Assembly (NCBI GenBank): GCA_045611785.1 | Contig: JAZKXV010000017.1 | Coordinates: 1 to 20,303, forward strand | Source: JAFTYO01 sp045611785 | GTDB lineage: Bacteria > Pseudomonadota > Alphaproteobacteria > RF32 > CAG-239 | Reading direction: 5' to 3' | Length of the DNA: 20,303 nucleotides | Shown: piece by piece, positions 6,477-14,056 of the stretch | Layout of the letters: each line of letters opens with the position of its first letter | Position numbering within the stretch: the stretch's first letter is position 1 | Translations under genes and position numbers: made by a program | Notes under the pieces: generated by a model | Seen by the model: only the letters and a program-made list of their open reading frames with translations | Database searches by the model: none | What the model was told of the DNA's origin: nothing

Positions 6477-7469
6477 ATGACAAAATTTAATTGTAAAGTA
6501 AATAGGCTCGAACATGATCAGAAAACTGACATGAAAATTACTCATGCTCAGCCTAAAGAATTTCCCGAAAAAATAAAAAAAAGAATTAAGTTTAACAGCC
6601 GAAATATAAAAAGGCTTGTAACCTTGTTTGCCTTTATAGGTATGAATGTTGCTTATGCCGGTTTAGATAATTCTGCTTCACATTTGTTGCCTGGCAGATT
6701 TTTAGATGATGAAAAAGCTAAAAAAATTATAATTGCTACAAATATAGACAGTATGGTTGAAAACAGAACAGCTCAATTACAAGATGAAATCTTGTCAAAT
6801 GTGGACAGTTTGCAACAACTTATTACTCAAGCTAAAAGAACCGGAAACAGAAATAGAGTGGTTAAAAAAATTTTAGACGATGTTTTCCCGATGAATGGGC
6901 TTCCGGGTTCTACGCATTATTGCGTTGCAGGTGCTGCTAAAGCTAAAATGATGTGCAATGATACTATCTTAAACTCTATTATGCCGGATCCGACCAAGCG
7001 TCCAAGAGAATATGGCTTTTCAAGTTCTCCTAATATTTCTTGCCCGTTTATGCGCCAATTTTTTAAAAATACTTTGGGCGATAATTATGCTCAAAGAGGA
7101 GATGAAAACTTTAATGAAGTAATCAACACTTTAGAGGCGGGAGATATTATAACCGTTAAATCTTCCAGAAACTCATCAAGTGGTGAACACTGTGTTACAG
7201 TGGCTGGTCCGATACAAAAAGATGGTTCTATTCCGGTTATGAGCTTGAATACCGAAGATAATTATAACGTTTATCCAAAGCAAATTGTGGGAGCGGCTAA
7301 AGTTATTGCTAAATATCGTGAGGAGTTAACCAATTCATTGGTGTTATACTATGAAAATGAATATAAACTTGAACCGGTTATTCCAAATATTTCAGGTAAA
7401 CCTCAAAATAATATCAATATGGATACCGCTCTTCGTATGCACAAATTAAATCAAACCAGAACTATGTAG
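6477..7469 (+). CDS. Exported protein with papain-like (CHAP/NlpC-type) Cys-His arrangement, function unknown
   Basis: A 330-residue protein from the ATG at 6477; a TTG 45 bp upstream is in frame but falls in the promoter. A GGGAG lies about 12 nt upstream, a loose spacing. The N-terminus has a long charged region of about 45 residues before a signal-peptide-like core (RLVTLFAFIGMNVAYA, about 46-61). Mature features are a coiled, Gln/Asn-rich helix region (90-130), HYCVAGAAKAKM with Cys149 at a helix start, then AGDIITVKSSRNSSSGEHCVTVAG (221-244) with His238, and SLNTEDN (256-262). The Cys helix, then GDII strand, then His strand order is that of papain-like cysteine peptidases/amidases such as CHAP and NlpC/P60; this is a pattern match, not a family assignment. 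It could act on peptidoglycan or proteins in the envelope. It converges with the porin gene, the stops one base apart. Confidence 0.6.
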   Translation: MTKFNCKVNRLEHDQKTDMKITHAQPKEFPEKIKKRIKFNSRNIKRLVTLFAFIGMNVAYAGLDNSASHLLPGRFLDDEKAKKIIIATNIDSMVENRTAQLQDEILSNVDSLQQLITQAKRTGNRNRVVKKILDDVFPMNGLPGSTHYCVAGAAKAKMMCNDTILNSIMPDPTKRPREYGFSSSPNISCPFMRQFFKNTLGDNYAQRGDENFNEVINTLEAGDIITVKSSRNSSSGEHCVTVAGPIQKDGSIPVMSLNTEDNYNVYPKQIVGAAKVIAKYREELTNSLVLYYENEYKLEPVIPNISGKPQNNINMDTALRMHKLNQTRTM

Positions 7470-7470
7470 G

Positions 7471-8610
7471 TTATAAAAACAGAGTTAGCCTTAAAGATAC
7501 AGCAGTTCCATAATCTGATTTAGGGTTTAATGCCGGATTTATGTAAAACTGGATATCAGGAGTGATGGTTGCCCACTTTGAAATACCCCAAGCCCAATAA
7601 GCTTCAATTACTTGTTCTGCCTTGTTAGATAAAGGTTCTCCTACCGCTTCTTCATTTATTTTATTGTAGGCATATGCTAAACCTATTTGGTCAAGATCGT
7701 TTCTGCCTAAAGGGTTTAAGCGTACAAAACCTAAAGACCAAGATTGTTCAATGGTGTCCACATGTCCGGATACACCGTTTATTCTACCAAACACGTTCCA
7801 GTTTTCACCAATGTTTTGAGATAAATTAATTGACCAACCGTTGGTGGTTTGCGGCTGCAATTTAACAGATGGCTGATTATAAAGTAAAACCGAAAACTGC
7901 GCATCTCCGAGCTTGTTCGTTGGAGAATATTGACCTTGAACAAATGTTGTAAAATGTCCGTCGTTTAAATTGTTAACCCTAACGCTTACGGCGTCAACAT
8001 TGCTGGCATCTTGTGCGCCAAAAGCAAAACTCCAATCATTATTTGGTTCAATTTGAACAAATGCACCAACTCCGGCAATTGGATAAGTTGAGCTTGCATT
8101 TTGAGACAAAGCATAGTTAATAAAGTTTACTTGTTGGTTTGAGTTATAATCTGAACCATCAAAGTTATATATAGGGTACTGACCGATACCTAAAGTTAAC
8201 CAATTAAATTTTCCTCCAAACTGATAAGTATAATAAAGTTCGTTAAATTCGTTTGCATTGGTGCTGTAATCGTTAATATCATCAACAACGCCCATTCTAT
8301 TTCCGATATCAGAAGCATTATGGTTTCCATAGCGAATTATGGTATAAGCAGCGTTTAATGTGCCTGTGCCATATTCATTTTTATGAGTTGTCCACGACAA
8401 ATATGGATATAAATACATTTGGAAAGCATTGTGTTTTCCGCTCGGAGCACCTCTTTGTGGCATAAATGATGCATCTAAACCATAGTCTATACCGTAGTTC
8501 TTATTTAGCCAATATTTAAACATTGAATAATCGGTTCCAAGAGATCCGGCATTAGCATTTGAATAAGCTGCTAAAGTTGCAAGCAAAGAAAATATAGCAA
8601 TTTTTTTCAT
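7471..8610 (-). CDS. OprB-like carbohydrate-selective outer-membrane porin
   Basis: A 379-residue protein with a clear signal peptide (MKK, hydrophobic core, cleavage after NANA near residue 22). The mature part is rich in Asn, Tyr and Gly with alternating amphipathic beta strands, for example the WLTLGIGQYPIYNF, IAGVGAFVQIEP and WSINLSQNIGENWNVFGRI segments. The end, QIGLAYAYNKIN...QVIEAYWAWGISKWATITPDIQF, is characteristic of OprB-type porins. These trimeric or monomeric barrels let sugars or other small solutes cross the outer membrane; the substrate cannot be read here. The ATG at 8610 is chosen over an in-frame upstream TTG because AAAGGAG lies 6 nt before it. The last residue is Leu rather than the usual Phe or Trp, although Phe is penultimate. 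Confidence 0.8.
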   Translation of the reverse strand: MKKIAIFSLLATLAAYSNANAGSLGTDYSMFKYWLNKNYGIDYGLDASFMPQRGAPSGKHNAFQMYLYPYLSWTTHKNEYGTGTLNAAYTIIRYGNHNASDIGNRMGVVDDINDYSTNANEFNELYYTYQFGGKFNWLTLGIGQYPIYNFDGSDYNSNQQVNFINYALSQNASSTYPIAGVGAFVQIEPNNDWSFAFGAQDASNVDAVSVRVNNLNDGHFTTFVQGQYSPTNKLGDAQFSVLLYNQPSVKLQPQTTNGWSINLSQNIGENWNVFGRINGVSGHVDTIEQSWSLGFVRLNPLGRNDLDQIGLAYAYNKINEEAVGEPLSNKAEQVIEAYWAWGISKWATITPDIQFYINPALNPKSDYGTAVSLRLTLFL

Positions 8611-8616
8611 TGATTT

Positions 8617-8623
8617 CTCCTTT
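8617..8623 (-). promoter_or_regulatory. Shine-Dalgarno site fixing the porin start
   Basis: AAAGGAG on the minus strand, 6 nt from the ATG at 8610. It decides against the in-frame TTG at 8631, which lies upstream of this site. Confidence 0.8.
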
Positions 8624-8706
8624 AATAACAATTTTTCTAATATTTAATATTCAAAAACTTAAAATAAAGGGGGCGGATAAAACTTTGCAAATGTAAATAA
8701 AAATGC

Positions 8707-8735
8707 TTGTAAGGATGGCTAAACTCATATACAGT
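8707..8735 (+). promoter_or_regulatory. Weak candidate promoter for ruvA-ruvB-ybgC
   Basis: TTGTAA (8707-8712) and TACAGT (8730-8735) are 17 bp apart, each matching the consensus at 4 of 6 positions, about 30 bp before the ruvA ATG. The porin gene is divergent, so a promoter is needed in this interval, but these boxes are weak. Confidence 0.25.
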
Positions 8736-8764
8736 ATCAAAAGATATTTTTTAAGGATTGATAA

Positions 8765-9403
8765 ATGATAGCAAAACTTAAAGGCGTTGTAGATACTATT
8801 TTTGATGATAATTGCATAATCGATGTAAGTGGTGTTGGATATTTGGTTTCAGCCTCATCAAAAACCCTTGCTCGCTTAGAAAGAGGAGCTGAGGCTTCTT
8901 TGCTTATAGAAACAGTTGTAAGAGAAGACAGTATTTCATTGTTTGGTTTTTATGATGCTTGGGAAAAGGAATGGTTTACGGCATTAACAAAAGTGCAAGG
9001 TGTGGGCGCTAAGGTTTGTTTAAGTATCTTATCTGCGCTAACACCATCTCAGTTAGCACAAGCCGTTGCGGCTCAAGATAAAAGTTCTTTTTTAAGAGCC
9101 TCAGGAGTCGGCCCTAAATTGGCGGCTCGTCTAGTTACTGAGCTAAAAGATAAAATAGTTACAATTCCTGTTGGAAGCATATCAATTTTGGATGAAAAAG
9201 CGGTTCAAACCGCTGAAAAAACCGCGCCTGAAGTAATGGATAATAATATAATGGAAGATGTTATTTCAGCGTTGGTTAATTTAGGGTATCAGCGTATGGA
9301 AGCATATAAAATTGTTGTTAAAGTATATGAAAATAATGCTGATAAGCCAATCGGTGAACTGATAAGGTTGTCATTAAAAGAATTTGCCGGAAAGGATTTT
9401 TAA
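8765..9403 (+). CDS. ruvA: Holliday junction branch migration protein RuvA
   Basis: 212 residues, near the usual length. RuvA binds four-way DNA junctions as a tetramer and loads RuvB. The N-terminal OB-fold domain (1-65) has the typical start MIAKLKG and VSGVGYLV. Two helix-hairpin-helix motifs follow (VQGVGAK at 78-84, ASGVGPKLAARL at 112-123), then an acidic linker and the small C-terminal RuvB-contact domain (about 155-212, DVISALVNLGYQ). AAGG lies about 8 nt before the ATG. ruvB follows after 3 bp, so the two are co-transcribed. ruvC, commonly upstream in related genomes, is not here: the preceding gene is a divergent porin gene. Confidence 0.97.
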   Translation: MIAKLKGVVDTIFDDNCIIDVSGVGYLVSASSKTLARLERGAEASLLIETVVREDSISLFGFYDAWEKEWFTALTKVQGVGAKVCLSILSALTPSQLAQAVAAQDKSSFLRASGVGPKLAARLVTELKDKIVTIPVGSISILDEKAVQTAEKTAPEVMDNNIMEDVISALVNLGYQRMEAYKIVVKVYENNADKPIGELIRLSLKEFAGKDF

Positions 9404-9406
9404 GTT

Positions 9407-10483
9407 ATGGAACAAGAAAGACTAGTAAGCCCACATCCTTTGCCCGAAGACGAAAAAGCAAATATTAATGCGCCAATCAACACAAGACCTCAAACTTTAT
9501 CAGATTTTGTTGGTCAAACTGCAGTATGCCAAAACTTAAAAGTGTTTATTGAAGCAGCAAAACAAAGAAATGAAGCTTTAGACCATGTATTGTTGTTTGG
9601 TCCTCCGGGGCTTGGAAAAACGACACTTGCTTCAATTGTGGCTAAAGAGTTAGGTGTCGGATTTAGAGCTACATCTGCTCCAATGATTACAAAATCTGGA
9701 GATTTAGCTGCAATATTAACTAATTTAGAGCCAAATGATGTGTTGTTTATAGATGAAATTCATCGATTAAATCCGGCAATTGAAGAAGTTTTGTATTCTG
9801 CCATGGAAGATTTTCAGTTGGATTTAATAATTGGAGAAGGTCCATCTGCTCGTTCTGTTCGTATAGATTTGCAACCTTTTACTTTAGTTGGTGCTACTAC
9901 TCGTTCAGGACTTTTATCAACACCTTTACGTGAACGCTTCGGTATACCGTTAAGACTTGATTTTTATACTCATGAAGAATTAAAACAAATAGTCTTAAGA
10001 GGTGCCGCAATTTTAGGAATGCCAATTTCTGAAGATGGAGCATTAGAAGTTGCCAAAAGGTCAAGAGGTACCCCTCGTGTTGCAGGTAGATTATTACGTC
10101 GTGTACGTGATTTTGGAGCTGTTTCAGGTGGAGAAGAAATAGATAATAAGCTTGCAGATATGGCATTAAAGCGTTTAGATGTCGATAATTTCGGTCTTGA
10201 TAATTTTGACAGACGCTACTTAAATTGTATAGCTGTAAATTATGGTGGCGGTCCGGTTGGTGCAGATACAATTTCTGCAGCACTTTCTGAAGAAAGAGAC
10301 ACGATAGAAGAGGTTGTCGAGCCGTTTTTATTAAAGCTTGGGTTTATTCAAAGAACACCGAGAGGTCGCGTAATTTCAGATTTAGGTTGCCAATATATGG
10401 GAATTTCGAAACCCAAAATAAAAAAAGATAATCAACAGTTTGATTTGTTGTCTAACATTGAAAGAGAAAAAAATGAGTTTTGA
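9407..10483 (+). CDS. ruvB: Holliday junction branch migration ATPase RuvB
   Basis: 358 residues of AAA+ motor ATPase that drives branch migration as hexameric rings on either side of RuvA. Visible are the RP-x-L-x-DFVGQ entry (27-37), Walker A GPPGLGKT (65-72), Walker B LFIDEIHR (113-120), sensor 1 GATTR (162-166), the arginine-finger region PLRERFG (173-179), GTPR in the sensor 2 region, and the C-terminal winged helix ending with FIQRTPRGR. The start 3 bp after the ruvA stop is typical. The 3' end overlaps the ybgC start by 11 bp, suggesting coupled translation. Confidence 0.98.
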   Translation: MEQERLVSPHPLPEDEKANINAPINTRPQTLSDFVGQTAVCQNLKVFIEAAKQRNEALDHVLLFGPPGLGKTTLASIVAKELGVGFRATSAPMITKSGDLAAILTNLEPNDVLFIDEIHRLNPAIEEVLYSAMEDFQLDLIIGEGPSARSVRIDLQPFTLVGATTRSGLLSTPLRERFGIPLRLDFYTHEELKQIVLRGAAILGMPISEDGALEVAKRSRGTPRVAGRLLRRVRDFGAVSGGEEIDNKLADMALKRLDVDNFGLDNFDRRYLNCIAVNYGGGPVGADTISAALSEERDTIEEVVEPFLLKLGFIQRTPRGRVISDLGCQYMGISKPKIKKDNQQFDLLSNIEREKNEF

Positions 10484-10919
10484 TAAAAATATGACATGTG
10501 GCCAAATGCTAGATTCAAAATTTGTACTTCCTATAAGAGTTTATTATGAAGATACAGATGCAGGTGGCGTTGTATACTATGCAAACTATTTAAAATTTGC
10601 AGAACGTGCAAGGACTGAGTTTTTGAGATACCTCGGATTTGGTAATCAACAAGAAATATTGGAAAAAGATAGATTTGCATTTATGGTGCGCCACGTAGAA
10701 GCCGATTATAGAGCTCCGGCTGTGCTAGATGATTTGCTTACTGTAAGTTGCCAAACCATTGAACAAAAAGGCGCTTCAGCAACTCTTCTTCAACAAATAA
10801 AGCGTGGAGAAGAAGTGTTGGTCGAAATAAAAGTAAAAGCAGCTTATGTTAGTTTAGAAAAACGCAGACCTATACGTATGCCACAAGAATTAATAGAGAA
10901 GATGCAAGCTTTTTCTTAA
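10473..10919 (+). CDS. ybgC: YbgC-type acyl-CoA thioesterase (Tol-Pal associated hotdog fold)
   Basis: 148 residues with a hotdog-fold 4-hydroxybenzoyl-CoA thioesterase signature: VYYEDTDAGGVVYYANYLKF (23-42), catalytic Asp29, followed by ERARTEFLRYLGF. It hydrolyses short acyl-CoA or acyl-ACP thioesters and is conserved next to the Tol-Pal envelope genes in proteobacteria. The ATG at 10473 overlaps the ruvB stop; an in-frame TTG at 10440 would overlap ruvB further and is not needed. In many alphaproteobacteria tolQRAB-pal follows directly, but here the next gene is on the opposite strand 15 bp away, so the usual cluster is interrupted. Confidence 0.93.
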   Translation: MSFDKNMTCGQMLDSKFVLPIRVYYEDTDAGGVVYYANYLKFAERARTEFLRYLGFGNQQEILEKDRFAFMVRHVEADYRAPAVLDDLLTVSCQTIEQKGASATLLQQIKRGEEVLVEIKVKAAYVSLEKRRPIRMPQELIEKMQAFS

Positions 10920-10934
10920 TATATTAAACTTGTT

Positions 10935-11393
10935 CTATCCTAAATAGTTATCTATTTGTTGCCTTAAATATAAAATATAATCTTCCCCAAGTTGTATCAT
11001 ATTTTGCGGGTTGCTTATTTTTTTGTATCCTAAAACATTGCCATTATCTATTTTAACCAAAACTATAGCTAAGGGTGAATTTAGATTATATGCTTGTGCA
11101 AAATCATATTCGTTGTCTTCTGCATAATTGATTACAAACATGGAATATTTTTCTCTATAATACTGATTATAAATTTGTTCGGTAACATCAACGGCTTGGG
11201 GACATTCATAACAATCATTATCGTTGTTGAAAAAAATATAAATGATAGATTTGTTATAGTTTTGATTTTCGGCTGCAAAATATTCTGCTAAAGGCTCATT
11301 GATAGGATAAGAACCGTTATTAAAAGCTAATTGCGCATAAACAGGATAAATCATTATCGCTAAAAGCGTAATGGATAGTAAAAATCTTTTCAT
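10935..11393 (-). CDS. Exported thioredoxin-fold protein with CxxC
   Basis: 152 residues with a signal peptide (basic start, core LLSITLLAIMIYP, cleavage after VYA at residue 20). The mature part fits a thioredoxin fold: strand SIIYIFFNND (49-58), the redox-type motif CYEC (Cys61, Cys64) at the start of a helix, a second strand MFVINYAED (85-93), and a Pro in NSPLAIVLV (P107) at the usual cis-Pro position. It probably acts as a periplasmic thiol-disulfide protein, but I cannot say oxidase, reductase or isomerase. The longer frame starting upstream overlaps pepP; the ATG at 11393 has an AAGGGGG site just before it and a good signal peptide. It is third in a prmA-pepP-trx-like minus-strand operon. 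Confidence 0.7.
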   Translation of the reverse strand: MKRFLLSITLLAIMIYPVYAQLAFNNGSYPINEPLAEYFAAENQNYNKSIIYIFFNNDNDCYECPQAVDVTEQIYNQYYREKYSMFVINYAEDNEYDFAQAYNLNSPLAIVLVKIDNGNVLGYKKISNPQNMIQLGEDYILYLRQQIDNYLG

Positions 11394-11397
11394 TTCT

Positions 11398-11405
11398 CCC
11401 CCTTT
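11398..11405 (-). promoter_or_regulatory. Shine-Dalgarno site fixing the thioredoxin-fold gene start
   Basis: A run of A and G (AAAAGGGGG...) lies immediately before the ATG at 11393 and overlaps the 3' end of pepP (stop at 11411). It supports the short start over the frame extending to 11477. Confidence 0.6.
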
Positions 11406-11410
11406 TTTAA

Positions 11411-13087
11411 TTATAGCGGGGAACAAAAATCTTTCAGCCAATCTTTCAATGGTGTATCCAAATGTGGAGCTAAACAATCTATAACCTCTTTATGATAATT
11501 GTTTAGCCAGTTTCGTTCCTCGCTGCTTAATAGATAAGCATTAATTAAGCGCTTATCAATAGGCACAAGGGTTAGGTTTTTAAATTTTAAAAAATCAGAA
11601 TTTGGTTGTTTTTCAACATATACCATGTTTTCTATGCGTATACCATATTCATTTTCTTTATAGTATCCGGGTTCAATAGATGTAACATAGTTTTCATCTA
11701 CATATTTATTGTTCAATGAGCTTAACCCGAAAGGCGATTCGTGCACATTAGAAAAATATCCGACACTATGACCTGTTCCGTGTCCGTAATCTTTACAATC
11801 TCGCCATAAACAACTTCGACATACGGCATCTAATGATGATGCTGTGGTATTTTTAGGAAAAGTTAATGAGGCTAAGGAAATATGAGCTTTTAATACCTGT
11901 GTGAAAGCATTTTTAATTTCATCACTTGGAGTACCGACGGCAATTGTTCTTGTTACATCGGTCGTTCCGTCAAAATATTGGGCTCCGCTATCAAGAAGCA
12001 AAATAGAATTATCTTTTAATTCGGAACAGTTTTTAGAGTCTGGGTTATAATGAACAATGGCTGCGTTTGATGCGCTGGCAGCAATGGTTGCAAAACTGTC
12101 AGAGAAAAATAGTTCATTTTGCGAACGAAATTCTTTAAGTTTTTTTACAATATCAAATTCATTTATTCCTTTGTGGTTTGTTTCAAACCAATGTAAAAAT
12201 TTAACAAGAGCAACACCATCTCTGATGTGAGCATTTTTAAAACCATTAATTTCGGTTGGGTTTTTGCTTAATTTTAAAGCAGTAATCGGATTTACTCCTT
12301 TAGTGTCAATCGTAACCTCTTTAGGAATAAAGTTTAATATTTTTTTAGGTGTAAAATTTCGTTCAATTAAAATACTTTGTCCTTTATATTTTTCAAGTTC
12401 GGAATATAAAGATGCAAGCGAAAGTATATCTTTGTGGTTATATCCGTCAGCAAAAAGCTTTAGTTCTCCGGTATGAGATAAGAGTGCATAAGCTCGTATA
12501 ACAGGGTTATGCGGCAAATCATTTGAGCGTAAATTGGAAATCCAAGAAACTTCTTCAGCAGAAGTAATAAGCATTGCTCCGTATCTGTGTTTTAGTGCAT
12601 TTGCAATTTCAGAACATTTATCGGCAGAGCTTTTGCCACAATATTTCAACGCATGCTCAAAAACTTTGCCTGCTCTTATAACAATGTTATCCAATAAAAA
12701 TTCGTTTTCTGTTAGATTTATTCCTTTTTTAATTAAAAAATCCCAGTCATAAACGCTGATACACCAAGGATTACATGTAAGTGAAGATATATTTTGTTCT
12801 TTTAATATATCAACAATTGTTGGTAAAAAAGATTTTATATCTACAACATTGATGTGTTCAGGATTTGTTTCTAATCTGGCTTGAATAGAATATCGGCTAT
12901 CAACAAGAAGCCAAGCTTTGTAAGGCGTAACAAGCATATATCCTTGCGATCCGCTAAATCCGCTTAAATGTAATAAGTTATTTTCTTCCGGAGTAACATC
13001 TTGATTTAGATACATGTTTTTTTTAGTAACTAAAAACGCCTCAATATCTTGATCTTTTAGTTGTCGCTGAAATTCTTGTAATTTCAT
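11411..13087 (-). CDS. pepP: Xaa-Pro aminopeptidase (aminopeptidase P family)
   Basis: 558 residues, the three-domain aminopeptidase P form. Two creatinase-like N-terminal domains (about 1-130 and 140-275; HLSGFSGSQGY and LLVDSRYSIQA are typical) precede the pita-bread metallopeptidase domain. Its five metal ligands are visible: Asp366 and Asp377 in LLLDSGAQYFDGTTDVTRT, His440 in GHGTGHSVG, Glu472 in SIEPGYY and Glu486 in RIENM; NVHE (448-450) is also conserved. It removes N-terminal residues from peptides with proline in position two, using a dinuclear metal centre. Its ATG shares one base with the prmA stop (TAATG), so translation is probably coupled. No signal peptide, so it is cytoplasmic. 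Confidence 0.94.
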   Translation of the reverse strand: MKLQEFQRQLKDQDIEAFLVTKKNMYLNQDVTPEENNLLHLSGFSGSQGYMLVTPYKAWLLVDSRYSIQARLETNPEHINVVDIKSFLPTIVDILKEQNISSLTCNPWCISVYDWDFLIKKGINLTENEFLLDNIVIRAGKVFEHALKYCGKSSADKCSEIANALKHRYGAMLITSAEEVSWISNLRSNDLPHNPVIRAYALLSHTGELKLFADGYNHKDILSLASLYSELEKYKGQSILIERNFTPKKILNFIPKEVTIDTKGVNPITALKLSKNPTEINGFKNAHIRDGVALVKFLHWFETNHKGINEFDIVKKLKEFRSQNELFFSDSFATIAASASNAAIVHYNPDSKNCSELKDNSILLLDSGAQYFDGTTDVTRTIAVGTPSDEIKNAFTQVLKAHISLASLTFPKNTTASSLDAVCRSCLWRDCKDYGHGTGHSVGYFSNVHESPFGLSSLNNKYVDENYVTSIEPGYYKENEYGIRIENMVYVEKQPNSDFLKFKNLTLVPIDKRLINAYLLSSEERNWLNNYHKEVIDCLAPHLDTPLKDWLKDFCSPL

Positions 13088-13965
13088 TATTTTTTCTCCA
13101 TCAGAATAGCAAACCAGTTATCAATATTATAAGTTTTTACAACAGATAAACCTTGTTTGATGTGTTCATTTACAACCCAATCTACCTGATCGTCTACAAA
13201 ACCGGATAATACGCAGTAACCGCCTTTTTTAAGACTGCTATATAAAGATGGTGCCATTTCAATTAAAGGTCGTGCTAAAATGTTTGACAAGATGATATCA
13301 TAAGGTGAATTTTGTTTAACAAGATCAGAGCTATAACCATCACTTTGAGCGACATTTAAGAATTGTTCAAGTTTATTATCAAAAGCATTTTGTATTGTTA
13401 CTCTGACCGATTCGTCATCAATATCAACGGCCGTAATTAACGGATTATCATCTGCCCATATTTTGGCGCAAGCCAATGCCAAAATGCCGGAACCTGTTCC
13501 CATGTCTAAAATGTTTTTATGATTAACATTTTGTTTGTTTAAATAACTGATAGCATTTAGGCAAGATTTGGTTGTTTGATGACCGGAACCGAAAGCTGTT
13601 GCCGCATATATTTTGATGGAAGGCTTATCAGTAACGGGGGCTTGCTTTTCATGAACTCCGTAAATTAAAAAATCTTCAGTTTCAATAGGATCAAATTTTA
13701 TTACGTTTTCCGTTAGCCAATTTTTATTTTTTAAAATTTCAATAGTATAAGCCGGTAAAGTTACTCCAGCAACAGATGCAGCTGTTTTAAAATCTTCTTC
13801 ATTAAAATTAAGATCTGCATATCCGACATATTCTTCTTTTCCGTCATCTGTGTAGTTACAAGCCGTAACATCAAAATATTCATCTAAAAAAAATGATAAG
13901 TCTTCAGGAACTGTTTCTAAAGGTATAAAGGTGATAATTGTGCAATTTGATAAATTATTGTTCAT
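13087..13965 (-). CDS. prmA: Ribosomal protein L11 methyltransferase PrmA
   Basis: 292 residues. PrmA transfers methyl groups from S-adenosylmethionine to ribosomal protein L11. The N-terminal L11-binding domain (1-95) is followed by the linker and the class I methyltransferase domain: AFGSGHQTT (124-132), the SAM-binding ILDMGTGSGILAL (152-164), acidic AVDIDDESV (179-187) and the motif IV segment ILSNILARPLIEMAP (225-239). The AFGxG loop is a residue shorter than in the relatives I recall. It is the first gene of the minus-strand unit with pepP and the thioredoxin-fold gene, divergent from the lipoprotein gene at 14057. Confidence 0.94.
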   Translation of the reverse strand: MNNNLSNCTIITFIPLETVPEDLSFFLDEYFDVTACNYTDDGKEEYVGYADLNFNEEDFKTAASVAGVTLPAYTIEILKNKNWLTENVIKFDPIETEDFLIYGVHEKQAPVTDKPSIKIYAATAFGSGHQTTKSCLNAISYLNKQNVNHKNILDMGTGSGILALACAKIWADDNPLITAVDIDDESVRVTIQNAFDNKLEQFLNVAQSDGYSSDLVKQNSPYDIILSNILARPLIEMAPSLYSSLKKGGYCVLSGFVDDQVDWVVNEHIKQGLSVVKTYNIDNWFAILMEKK

Positions 13966-13990
13966 ATTTTTTCCATTTGTTATCTTTTTA

Positions 13991-14036
13991 TTTACTAAAT
14001 ATAGTTTATAGTTTATACATAAAAATGTTTAAACAT
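13991..14036 (+). promoter_or_regulatory. Candidate promoter with palindromic operator at the transcription start
   Basis: TTTACT (13991-13996) and TATACA (14014-14019) are 17 bp apart, each 4 of 6 matches to consensus. The spacer contains tandem atagttt copies. A perfect 12-bp palindrome, atgtttaaacat, covers 14025-14036, where transcription would begin. It could be an operator for the lipoprotein gene at 14057; no regulator is identified. Confidence 0.35.
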
Positions 14037-14056
14037 CAATAAAAGAGATTAGTCAC

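Noticed and set aside
7440..7500. Possible terminator between the convergent papain-like and porin genes
   Set aside because: The stops are one base apart and no hairpin with a T run is visible there; read-through or a Rho-type end cannot be judged from sequence.
9897..10283. A 128-residue minus-strand frame inside ruvB
   Set aside because: It is antisense to a strongly conserved ATPase gene, rich in Leu/His/Gln as expected from reversed codons, and has no ribosome site or recognisable motif.
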